Shown here piece after piece: positions 24,817-31,577 of a stretch of 33,543 nt of DNA. The notes below the pieces were generated by a model. The model saw only the letters and a program-made list of their open reading frames with translations. It was not told the DNA's origin and made no database searches. The DNA lies in the NCBI GenBank assembly GCA_030831585.1, contig JAURKV010000185.1, forward strand, positions 1 to 33,543, in the 5' to 3' direction. The position numbers and the translations under genes are program-made. The stretch's first letter is position 1. Every line of letters starts with the position of its first letter. The stretch comes from Ramlibacter sp. Lineage in GTDB: Bacteria; Pseudomonadota; Gammaproteobacteria; Burkholderiales; Burkholderiaceae_C.

Positions 24817-26714
24817 GTCTGTTTGTCAGATCGCTCGGGGAACAGCCGGTTGAATGCGCCAGCCAGCCCGCGCGGCGCCAAGATGGCGACGGAGATGAAC
24901 AGAATGCCTTGGAGGGCCTCCCAGTGCGATGTCCAGCGCGTCACGAACTCCTCCGCGCCTACCAAGACAAGCGCGCCCAGCAGCGGCCCGACAAAAGTGC
25001 CTGCGCCGCCAAGAATGGTGATCAGCATGATCTTTGCCGAAATCACGATTCCGAGCAGCTGTGGACTTACGAAGCCGGCGTGAAACGCGAACAGGGCGCC
25101 CGCCAGACCCGTGATGGTGCCCGACAGAACGAAGGCCGCGAACTGGTACACCCAGGTGTCATAGCCCAGGGCTGAAAGGCGCCGGTCGTTGCCCTGCAGG
25201 CCCTGAAGCACTCGCTTGAAATGTGATTTGTGCAAGCGATAGAACACCACACAGACCAGGAAAAAAACCGCTGCGACGGCATAGTAGAAAGCGGAGCTGC
25301 TTTCGGCGGGGACGCCGGGCATGGAGAGTTTTGCGCCCAGGCGCATGCCATCGTCTCCGCCGGAGAAGGACCGCCACTTGAACATCACACCCCAGGCCAG
25401 TTGCCCCAAGGCGACGGTCGCCAACAGAAAGTAGACCAGCCGCGTGCGCAGAGCTAAAACGCCAAAAATTGCCGCCATGACAGTCATGCAGGCAACAGCG
25501 GCGACCAGCAAAAGCCAGGATGGTCCTTGCCAGTACTTGGCCAGCAGGGCGACTGCATAGGCGCCGCCCCCAAAAAAGGCCGCATGGCCGAAGGAGGGCA
25601 TGCCCGCGTACCCCAACAGCACGTTGAAGCCCAAGCCCACGATGGCCCAGATCAGGATCAATGTCAGTACACCCACGCCGTATGGCGACGAAAGCATGGG
25701 AAAGATCACCAGAACGGCCAGGAGTGCCAGACCTACCTTCCAAGCGGGCACCGTCCGTGCGCGCTCGACCCAGGGTTGCAAGCGGCGTGCGAACCCCTCG
25801 GGCTCCTTGCTGCCGCGGGTGTCGCGGGACACCGGCACCACATGCGTCAACACCCGGCCCGACAGGCCACTGGGCCTGAACAGCAGGATCAAAAGCAGCG
25901 GGAGGAACAGCATGAACATCGAGGCTTCGGGAAACAGGATCTTCCCGACCGAATCGATCACACCGACCAGCATTGCGGCCAGGTAGGCGCCCCCGAGCGA
26001 GCCAATCCCTCCGACCACCACCACCACCAGGGCCAGCAGAAACACCTCGAGGTCCAGGCCCGATCGGGCGCCCAGGAAGGGCGCGCCAAGCCCGCCCGCC
26101 AGCCCGGCGAGAAGGCCGCCAAGGCCGAAAATAATCCAACGCAACCTCGGAACCACCACGCCGCTGGTCTGCGCCATTTCCTCGTCGTCGACGGCGGCTC
26201 GCACGATGCTGCCCAAACGCGTGCGTTCGAGCAGCCACCACAGCGCCAATGCGACGGTGAGCCCGCATCCGATCAGGAACAGGCGGTAGGCGGGGTAGCT
26301 CATGACCCCCATGGGGACCGACCAGTCCCAAATGTCTGGCACCTGCACCACACGCGGCGTGCCGCCCCAGACCCCGTGGAAGACATCCGCGAAGATATGC
26401 AGCAGCCCCAGGGTGACCAACACCTGGGCCAGGTATTGGCCCTGCAGCCTGTACAAAAGAAAGCGCTCAGAGAGCGCGGCAACCAGTGCGGCGACGATCG
26501 CTCCGCCAGCCACGGCCACGACCATGCCGGTTCCTGCCTCGACTAGGCTGTACGTCAGATAGGCCGCAGCCAGGTAGAGGGACCCATGGGCCAGATTGAT
26601 GACCTTCAGCACGCCGAAGATCATCGAGAAGCCCGCCGCTAGGAGGAACAGGAGGCTGCCGTACGCGACTCCGTTGATGATGGAGAGGGTCCACACAGTG
26701 CTAGGGCCGATCAC
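24813..26714 (-). CDS. Fused LivH-LivM branched-chain-type ABC permease
   Basis: One 633-residue protein containing both permease subunits that are usually separate. The N-terminal half (about 1-290) is LivH-like: INGVAYGSLLFLLAAGFSMIFGVLKVINLAHGSLYL and the coupling loop RLGSIVRAAVDDEEMAQTSGV. A charged linker (about 293-325, VPVSRDTRGSKEPEGF) leads into a LivM-like half: LILIWAIVGLGFNVLLGYAGMPSFGHAAFFGGGAY and the loop HFKRVLQGLQGNDRRLSALGYD. Both halves have full helix sets, so the channel is probably an intramolecular heterodimer. The frame is open throughout, so it is a true fusion in this sequence. Confidence 0.92.
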   Translation of the reverse strand: MIGPSTVWTLSIINGVAYGSLLFLLAAGFSMIFGVLKVINLAHGSLYLAAAYLTYSLVEAGTGMVVAVAGGAIVAALVAALSERFLLYRLQGQYLAQVLVTLGLLHIFADVFHGVWGGTPRVVQVPDIWDWSVPMGVMSYPAYRLFLIGCGLTVALALWWLLERTRLGSIVRAAVDDEEMAQTSGVVVPRLRWIIFGLGGLLAGLAGGLGAPFLGARSGLDLEVFLLALVVVVVGGIGSLGGAYLAAMLVGVIDSVGKILFPEASMFMLFLPLLLILLFRPSGLSGRVLTHVVPVSRDTRGSKEPEGFARRLQPWVERARTVPAWKVGLALLAVLVIFPMLSSPYGVGVLTLILIWAIVGLGFNVLLGYAGMPSFGHAAFFGGGAYAVALLAKYWQGPSWLLLVAAVACMTVMAAIFGVLALRTRLVYFLLATVALGQLAWGVMFKWRSFSGGDDGMRLGAKLSMPGVPAESSSAFYYAVAAVFFLVCVVFYRLHKSHFKRVLQGLQGNDRRLSALGYDTWVYQFAAFVLSGTITGLAGALFAFHAGFVSPQLLGIVISAKIMLITILGGAGTFVGPLLGALVLVGAEEFVTRWTSHWEALQGILFISVAILAPRGLAGAFNRLFPERSDKQT

Positions 26715-26753
26715 CCAACCCTTTGCGGGCCAGGTTGAAGGGCTGCAGGAGGT

Positions 26754-27935
26754 TCAGCGCGCCTGCCAGTTCTGGTCGACGCCGGTGGCAATCGGCGCCA
26801 CCAGTTCGGGGATCGGCTTGCCGGCGCGATCGACGATCTTGACCGCGTAGAGGTTGAAGACGACGTTTTGCTTGTCGTCAAAGCGGAAGGGCCCTTGCGG
26901 CGTCGTCGGCAGATTCACCCGGCGCAGCGCAGCCAGCAACTCGGCCTTGTTTTCGACGCGCCCGTTGACTGCCTCGATGGCCTTCGCCAAGGCCATGGCG
27001 CCCACATAGGCTCCCGCGGTGGCGGACCCCGGTACCGACTTGTACTGTGCGGTGTAGGCGTCGACAAAGCGCTTGTTGACGTCTCCGGGCAGGTCCGGGA
27101 TGTACCAGGTGGAGACTTGGGCGCCCACCGCCGAGCGTCCCATGGCTGGCAGTAGCGGCTCGTACGTCAAACCGGCCGAGCCGGTAAGTGGGATGCGGGC
27201 CTTGAAGCCCAGCTGGTCATATTGCTTGACGAAGCCAATAGCATCTTGGCCGAGGAACATGGCCCAGACCGCGTCGACGTTGGAACTCGGGATCTGTGCC
27301 AGGAAGGGAGCGAAGTCGCTTGTGCCCAGGGGCACCATGATCTTTTTGACGATCTCGCAGCCCGCCTTCTTGTACGACTCCTCAAACGCGTTGGCCTGCT
27401 CCTGGCCCGTCACGAAGTCTGAGGCCATGATGACCGTGCGCTTGTAGTTCATCTTCTGGCAGGCGTACTGCCCGTAAGGCGCGGTGAACTGCCGGTTGGT
27501 GAAACTGGTTCTGAAGATGTACGGGCTGCCCCGGGCGGCAGTGAGGTCATTGGCGCCTGCTGCGCCCATGATCACCAGGGGCATCTGCTTTTCATGGATG
27601 TAGTCGCGTACCGCGTAGCCGACGGCGCTCGAGGTGATGCCTGTGACGACATGGACGCCCTCTCGCTCCACCAGGCGCTTGACCCGCTCCAGCCCCTGGG
27701 CTGGGTTGGACCCTTCGTCCTCCTGGACAAACTGCACCTGACGGCCGGCAATTCGGTTGCCGATCTCGTTGAAGTACATCTGGAAGCCGTTGGTGGCCTC
27801 AATGCCGGGCGTCGACAGCGGGCCTGTGGACGGGTGGATGATGCCGATCTTGATCGGGCCGGTCTGGGCCTGCGCGGCGCCAGCAGCGCAAAGGGCAGAA
27901 ACGAGCAAGGCTGCGAGGGGTTTCTTGGCTGTCAT
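26754..27935 (-). CDS. Branched-chain-type (LivK-like) periplasmic binding protein
   Basis: Type I periplasmic binding protein of 393 residues. The ATG at 27935 starts a Sec signal (MTAKKPLAALLVSALCAAG, cleavage near AQA); AAGGA lies about 9 nt upstream. An ATG at 27974 would put extra charged residues in front. The mature start GPIKIGIIHPSTGPLSTPGIE is typical, as are QEDEGSNPAQGLERVKRLVEREGVHVVTG and the C-terminal PFRFDDKQNVVFNLY. Relatives in aromatic degradation clusters bind aromatic or short-chain acids, not only amino acids. It lies 90 bp after the Rieske ferredoxin and 39 bp before the permease. Confidence 0.9.
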   Translation of the reverse strand: MTAKKPLAALLVSALCAAGAAQAQTGPIKIGIIHPSTGPLSTPGIEATNGFQMYFNEIGNRIAGRQVQFVQEDEGSNPAQGLERVKRLVEREGVHVVTGITSSAVGYAVRDYIHEKQMPLVIMGAAGANDLTAARGSPYIFRTSFTNRQFTAPYGQYACQKMNYKRTVIMASDFVTGQEQANAFEESYKKAGCEIVKKIMVPLGTSDFAPFLAQIPSSNVDAVWAMFLGQDAIGFVKQYDQLGFKARIPLTGSAGLTYEPLLPAMGRSAVGAQVSTWYIPDLPGDVNKRFVDAYTAQYKSVPGSATAGAYVGAMALAKAIEAVNGRVENKAELLAALRRVNLPTTPQGPFRFDDKQNVVFNLYAVKIVDRAGKPIPELVAPIATGVDQNWQAR

Positions 27936-28025
27936 GGGTTCGTGTCCTTTGTGGTGGGTTGCAAAGTCAATCAAGAACTGGGGGTGATCGCCACGATGCC
28001 GGCTGTGGCTTGGCTCGTGCCGCGA

Positions 28026-28379
28026 TTATTCGATGTCGACATAGACCTTGTTGTCGAGCACCTTGACCGGATAGATCTTCAATTGCATCTGGCTCTTGTC
28101 GCAGGCGACTGCGTGGCCGGTGCAAACGTCGAACCTGAAAAAGTGCCAGGGGCAAATGACCTCTCCTTCGACCACCCGGCCGAGGCGCAAGGGGCCATCC
28201 ATATGCGGGCAGCGGGTATCGAAGGCGACGATGTCGTCACTCCCTGCCGATCGCCGGGCGACCGCGATGGCGCGTCCTTCCACACGGCATGTCAAGACAG
28301 CGCCATCGGCCGGGACATCCGACCTTGCGCAGGCCAGATGGGACGGCTCGGAGCGTGGAGGCGGTGCTTGTATCGTCAT
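28026..28379 (-). CDS. Rieske-type [2Fe-2S] ferredoxin
   Basis: A 117-residue Rieske protein. Cluster ligands are C57-x-H59 (RCPHMDGPLRLG) and C76-x2-H79 (ICPWHFFRFDV), the pattern of soluble Rieske ferredoxins in ring-hydroxylating systems. ATG at 28379 overlaps the stop of the zinc-ribbon paralogue (ATGA). It is small and has no membrane anchor, so it should act in the cytosol as an electron carrier. It differs from the plant-type ferredoxin used in the other TAXI module. It may serve the zinc-ribbon protein pair or the Rieske oxygenase at 31578. Confidence 0.9.
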   Translation of the reverse strand: MTIQAPPPRSEPSHLACARSDVPADGAVLTCRVEGRAIAVARRSAGSDDIVAFDTRCPHMDGPLRLGRVVEGEVICPWHFFRFDVCTGHAVACDKSQMQLKIYPVKVLDNKVYVDIE

Positions 28380-28960
28380 GCGCCGCCCTGCAAATGCCGG
28401 CCTGACCGCATCGCCGCGGTTGGCGGGTGAACCATCTCGCAGGCGCCGCAGCGACGTGACTGCGCGTCGGCGTCGAATTCGGCAGCGGCCGCCTCGGCGA
28501 CCTTGAGCATGGCGACAAAGCCCGCGGTGGCGATCGGCACTGTGCGTGACCCGATGGCGGTACCGCAGCTCGGGCAGGTCCAATCGACGGTCGCAGTGGC
28601 GGGTTTGCCGGCGGCTCCGCCTACGGCAAGCAGCGCGTAGCGTCCGGACTCGCTGGGTGTGTCCAGCCACATGGCATCCGAGTCGAGTGTCAGCCAGTAG
28701 CCCATCAAGTTCTCGATGGTGAAGGGGGTCCCACGGCTGATCCGGTGAAACACGGGGCCGCCGTCGGCCAACTCGAGGCAAGCGACCTTTTGGCCGATGC
28801 GCTCAAGCAAGCGGTATCTTGATTCTTGGCTGGACGTTCCGCTCCAGATAGCGTACTGGCCTCTGTGCTGCCAGCCCAGGCTCGCGTCGCTAAACAGGCG
28901 CACAAATGACATGTCCGGCGCCGGAACCGCCGCAGCGGAGGGGAGGTAGCCGCGGTTCAC
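28376..28960 (-). CDS. Zinc-ribbon, cupin-like paralogue lacking the candidate metal-binding histidines (copy C)
   Basis: A 194-residue protein. The GTG at 28960 overlaps the stop of copy B (GTGA), with GAGG upstream; GTG 28963 is equally possible. It keeps the zinc ribbon (C129-x2-C132 in WTCPSCGTA; C171-x2-C174 in CGACEMVHP) and the surrounding strands. At the three His positions of copies A and B it has F80, N84 and L90 (GTPFTIENLMGYWLTLD). The simplest reading is a non-catalytic partner subunit of copy B. The N-terminal half is divergent, so family membership rests on the middle and C-terminal parts. Confidence 0.7.
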   Translation of the reverse strand: MNRGYLPSAAAVPAPDMSFVRLFSDASLGWQHRGQYAIWSGTSSQESRYRLLERIGQKVACLELADGGPVFHRISRGTPFTIENLMGYWLTLDSDAMWLDTPSESGRYALLAVGGAAGKPATATVDWTCPSCGTAIGSRTVPIATAGFVAMLKVAEAAAAEFDADAQSRRCGACEMVHPPTAAMRSGRHLQGGA

Positions 28961-29598
28961 CACAGAAACCTCGCCTCGCGCTCTTCGGGTCGGTCGGCCT
29001 GCTGCATGCCTGAATAGGCCAGCGGGTTGTGGTGCCCGCAGGTGGGGCAGATCTGGTGCTCTGGGTCGGCGTTGTAGTCGCGTACGGCGGCCAGTTCTGC
29101 GGCCCAGAACTTGTCGAAGTTGGTGGACTCTCGCATGAACAGCAGGGTCAGGCACTTGTCGCAGTACCAAGCAAACCGGTCTGTCTCATTTCCCGCTGGC
29201 ATCCCCATGATGATGAGAACCCGCCCGGGGCGGTCGCCATCGGGAGGCAGGGGGATGATGATTTCATCCTTGTCGTTGATATGCCAGTAACCAAAGACAT
29301 GCTGCGTCCGGTGCGGCGTGCCTGCGCGCGTCACGTGAGCGGAGTAAGGGATGCGCGGGACCTCGATCACGCCCTGAGGGCCAATCTCGTAGTTCTTGCG
29401 AATGGCAGGCAGGGCGACCGGAACCGTCTTCTCACCAAGCTGGGCGACAGTGGCGCGCTCGATGTTGCGTATCCCGATGATGTTGTCGCCGGTTCCCTTG
29501 AATCCGAAGAACTGGCGGATCACATCGTCTGCCAGCAGGTTCCACTGAGGGAGCGTGTCATCCAGCGGCGTGGTTAGCGCAATATCCTGATAAAGCAT
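28957..29598 (-). CDS. Zinc-ribbon, cupin-like protein related to 3-hydroxyanthranilate dioxygenase (copy B)
   Basis: A 213-residue protein; ATG at 29598 with GAGG 6 nt upstream. The central segment TPHRTQHVFGYWHINDKDE has H96, H100 and H106, aligned with H100, H104 and H110 of copy A. The zinc ribbon is C146-x2-C149 (FAWYCDKCLTLLF) and C184-x2-C187 (CPTCGHHNP). The arrangement of a ligand-rich strand followed by a zinc ribbon resembles bacterial 3-HAO. It is followed with 4-nt overlap by its degenerate paralogue, which suggests a two-subunit complex. Function (metal-dependent oxygenase, or only a structural fold) is inferred. Confidence 0.7.
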   Translation of the reverse strand: MLYQDIALTTPLDDTLPQWNLLADDVIRQFFGFKGTGDNIIGIRNIERATVAQLGEKTVPVALPAIRKNYEIGPQGVIEVPRIPYSAHVTRAGTPHRTQHVFGYWHINDKDEIIIPLPPDGDRPGRVLIIMGMPAGNETDRFAWYCDKCLTLLFMRESTNFDKFWAAELAAVRDYNADPEHQICPTCGHHNPLAYSGMQQADRPEEREARFLW

Positions 29599-29638
29599 GT
29601 GGCCTCGTAGGAAGGGGTGGGTCAGTCGAAGTTAGGCC

Positions 29639-30628
29639 TCATGCGCCCTTCATGTACCCATGCTCGCGGTAGTAGCGCTCGGCGCCAGGGTGAAGCGGCG
29701 CGCCCACACCTCTCCACATGGCGTAGGGGTCGATTGGGTAGGTCATCGCTGCATGCTCGGAGGGAAGATGCCGGTAACGCCCTTCCAACTCGGCACGCTC
29801 CTCGACCATCAAAGAGGTAATGCGGTAAGCCATGTCGTCGTCCATGTCGTCGCGCACCAAGATCGCCCAGTTTGACCAGTCGATGCACTGCACGTCTTCT
29901 GGCGCCTTGAGATAGCCCTTGGGCATGACGCCGGGCCGGAGCCCGTACTTCGACTGCAAGCGTTGCAATGCGTCCGGCTCGTAGGAAAGAAAGCGCATCG
30001 GTACTTTCTCGACCAGCTCGCGCCACTGCGGCACCACGATCGCCTCATTAATCACGGCATTGGCTTGTCCGTTGGTGACGAACGGGACGCAGATCCGCGG
30101 GAAGTCGTGCTCTAGCCACTCCCCCCCCCAGCCTTCAACCTCAATTCCATGCTCCTCCAGCACACGATCGACCGCCCACATCATCATGTTGTCTTCGGTT
30201 CGAAACGCGCTGGCCAGTTTCAGCGGAAATTTACGGTCACGCAGATCCTGCCAGGAGGTGATTCCGGTGTCTGCCCGAATGGCGAACACCAGACGGTCGT
30301 TTTGCGGCAACCAGCCGAGCGCACGCATGCCGGGCAACTGCCCGCGACCCGCGAAGTAGTGCGAGCCTGCCATCGCCCACTCGGGCGCGAGGTCGAAAGG
30401 AGTCGTGATTGCCAAGTCGACTTCTCCCGAGGCCAAAGCCTTGATGTTGTCGCCATAGCCGGTTCCGGTCTTGATCCAGAACTCTGAGTCCGGCTCTGAG
30501 CGCCAGCGCAGGTGGGCGCAGATCCAGCCCGCGATCGCATGAAAGTTGGCATTGCCCCAGTCAGCAACGATCTTGAAATTGACGCGCGGACCCACGGTGT
30601 CCTTATTGATGACCGTCTTCATATCCAT
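29639..30628 (-). CDS. TAXI-family solute-binding-fold protein without signal peptide (copy B)
   Basis: A 329-residue protein. The ATG at 30628 has GGAG 6 nt upstream; longer in-frame extensions run into the divergent tetR region and contain no signal sequence either. TAXI features are ADWGNANFHAIAGW, DNIKALASGEVDLAITTP and the very typical C-terminus PLHPGAERYYREHG. It aligns with copy A along its whole length: NDRL, WGGEWL, NAVINEA, CIDWSNWAIL, and H292 before YPID at 297-300. With no signal peptide and no TRAP permease it should be cytosolic. First gene of the operon that continues with two zinc-ribbon proteins, a Rieske ferredoxin and the Liv-type importer. Confidence 0.77.
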   Translation of the reverse strand: MDMKTVINKDTVGPRVNFKIVADWGNANFHAIAGWICAHLRWRSEPDSEFWIKTGTGYGDNIKALASGEVDLAITTPFDLAPEWAMAGSHYFAGRGQLPGMRALGWLPQNDRLVFAIRADTGITSWQDLRDRKFPLKLASAFRTEDNMMMWAVDRVLEEHGIEVEGWGGEWLEHDFPRICVPFVTNGQANAVINEAIVVPQWRELVEKVPMRFLSYEPDALQRLQSKYGLRPGVMPKGYLKAPEDVQCIDWSNWAILVRDDMDDDMAYRITSLMVEERAELEGRYRHLPSEHAAMTYPIDPYAMWRGVGAPLHPGAERYYREHGYMKGA

Positions 30629-30784
30629 GACTGTCTCCTTTTTATTCCGCAGTATGTTCTTACGGTGAAAATAGTCGGTATGCGTACTAACCCTAGAGCT
30701 CAGTTTCCAGGGGCATACTTTGTCGGCGTTCGGCAGAAGCAAGCACCAAGATGGCGACCGGAGTGCGCCTGAGCGCTGTGCGCA

Positions 30785-31447
30785 ATGGAGACGGCGAAAG
30801 TGGACAAGATCGGCAATCGACAGACCCCCAAACTGCGCACATTGCGAAGCGACCAAAAGGACGCGACGCGCGAGCAGATTCTTGAGGCCGCCACCCAACT
30901 GCTCTCCGAACACGGTTACGCGTCGCTTCGTGTAGCCGCTGTCGCCCGTGAAGCCGGCGTGTCGCTGGGTGGGCAGTTGCACCACTTTCCCAGCAAAGAT
31001 GGTCTTGTGGTGGCTGTCCTCGAGCGTTTGTCGCAACGTGTGATGCAGCGAGCCGCCGATGAAGCTTCGATAGCTTCGCTGGACGATGACCTGTTTGTCA
31101 CGCTCTCCCGAAGTGCCGAGCGTTTCTACACCGCGCCCGAGTTTCTGATCTACCTCGACATCTTTCTCTCGGTGCGCAGGCACACCCTGGTGGGTGACAC
31201 GGCCATTCGGCTACTGACCTCGCAGCGCTCTGAGACTGAGGCGCTTTGGCTGGCCCATCTCAATAAGCGTGGTATTTCGCCCAGCGAAGGCATTCTGATC
31301 ATCCGCACGATCTGGGCGCTTTCGCGCGGTCTTGCGATTTCATCAGCTGGCGAGGCGGGCAAGTCCAACAAGCAGGCCACGATCAACTACGCTATTGACG
31401 CCTTGCGCCATCGGGCTGGTCTCTCGCTAGGCCAAGCCGCACCCTGA
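30785..31447 (+). CDS. TetR-family transcriptional regulator
   Basis: Regulator of 220 residues. HTH in the N-terminus: TREQILEAATQLLSEHGYASLRVAAVAREAGVSLGGQLHHFPSKDGL, about residues 28-75. The C-terminal ligand domain is helical and not assignable. It is divergent from the TAXI copy B operon across 156 bp and lies upstream of the Rieske oxygenase, so it probably controls one or both. The ATG at 30785 has no Shine-Dalgarno sequence; a GTG at 30800 has GGAG about 9 nt upstream and may be the true start, shortening the protein by five residues. Confidence 0.9.
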   Translation: METAKVDKIGNRQTPKLRTLRSDQKDATREQILEAATQLLSEHGYASLRVAAVAREAGVSLGGQLHHFPSKDGLVVAVLERLSQRVMQRAADEASIASLDDDLFVTLSRSAERFYTAPEFLIYLDIFLSVRRHTLVGDTAIRLLTSQRSETEALWLAHLNKRGISPSEGILIIRTIWALSRGLAISSAGEAGKSNKQATINYAIDALRHRAGLSLGQAAP

Positions 31448-31451
31448 TGCC

Positions 31452-31490
31452 TTGTCGGCGTGCATTGTCGGCGAGCACTGTCGCCCGACT
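31452..31490. repeat. 13-bp tandem repeat, about three copies
   Basis: Just after the tetR stop the units TTGTCGGCGTGCA, TTGTCGGCGAGCA and CTGTCGCCCGACT follow each other with a 13-bp period; the first two differ at one base and the third is degenerate. Copies two and three also form a GGCGA/TCGCC hairpin with a 6-nt loop. There is no T-run, so a terminator function is doubtful. Confidence 0.45.
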
Positions 31491-31504
31491 GGGGCTGCGC
31501 CCTA

Positions 31505-31549
31505 GGGATATCCCGGATGCTCTTTCTTAGCCCTCGAAGGATATTCCGG
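31505..31549. promoter_or_regulatory. Paired GGATAT(C/T)CCGG sites upstream of the Rieske oxygenase
   Basis: GGATATCCCGG at 31506-31516 and GGATATTCCGG at 31539-31549 differ at one base and are 33 bp apart, about three helical turns, so both face the same side. The first lies in a perfect 10-bp palindrome, GGGATATCCC (31505-31514). They end 28 bp before the oxygenase ATG. This is the arrangement of two operator or activator sites; the cognate protein may be the upstream TetR or the downstream MarR. Confidence 0.5.
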
Positions 31550-31577
31550 TGTCCGGTTACCTGAGCACACCCACACC

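Noticed and set aside
25527-26546. Open frame of 339 codons on the plus strand
   Set aside because: Antisense to the fused permease; Gln/His/Arg-rich translation typical of a shadow of hydrophobic codons.
30650-30720. Repeated GTATG/CATAC elements between TAXI copy B and tetR
   Set aside because: Three short matches with irregular spacing and no convincing dyad; an operator probably lies here but I cannot define it.
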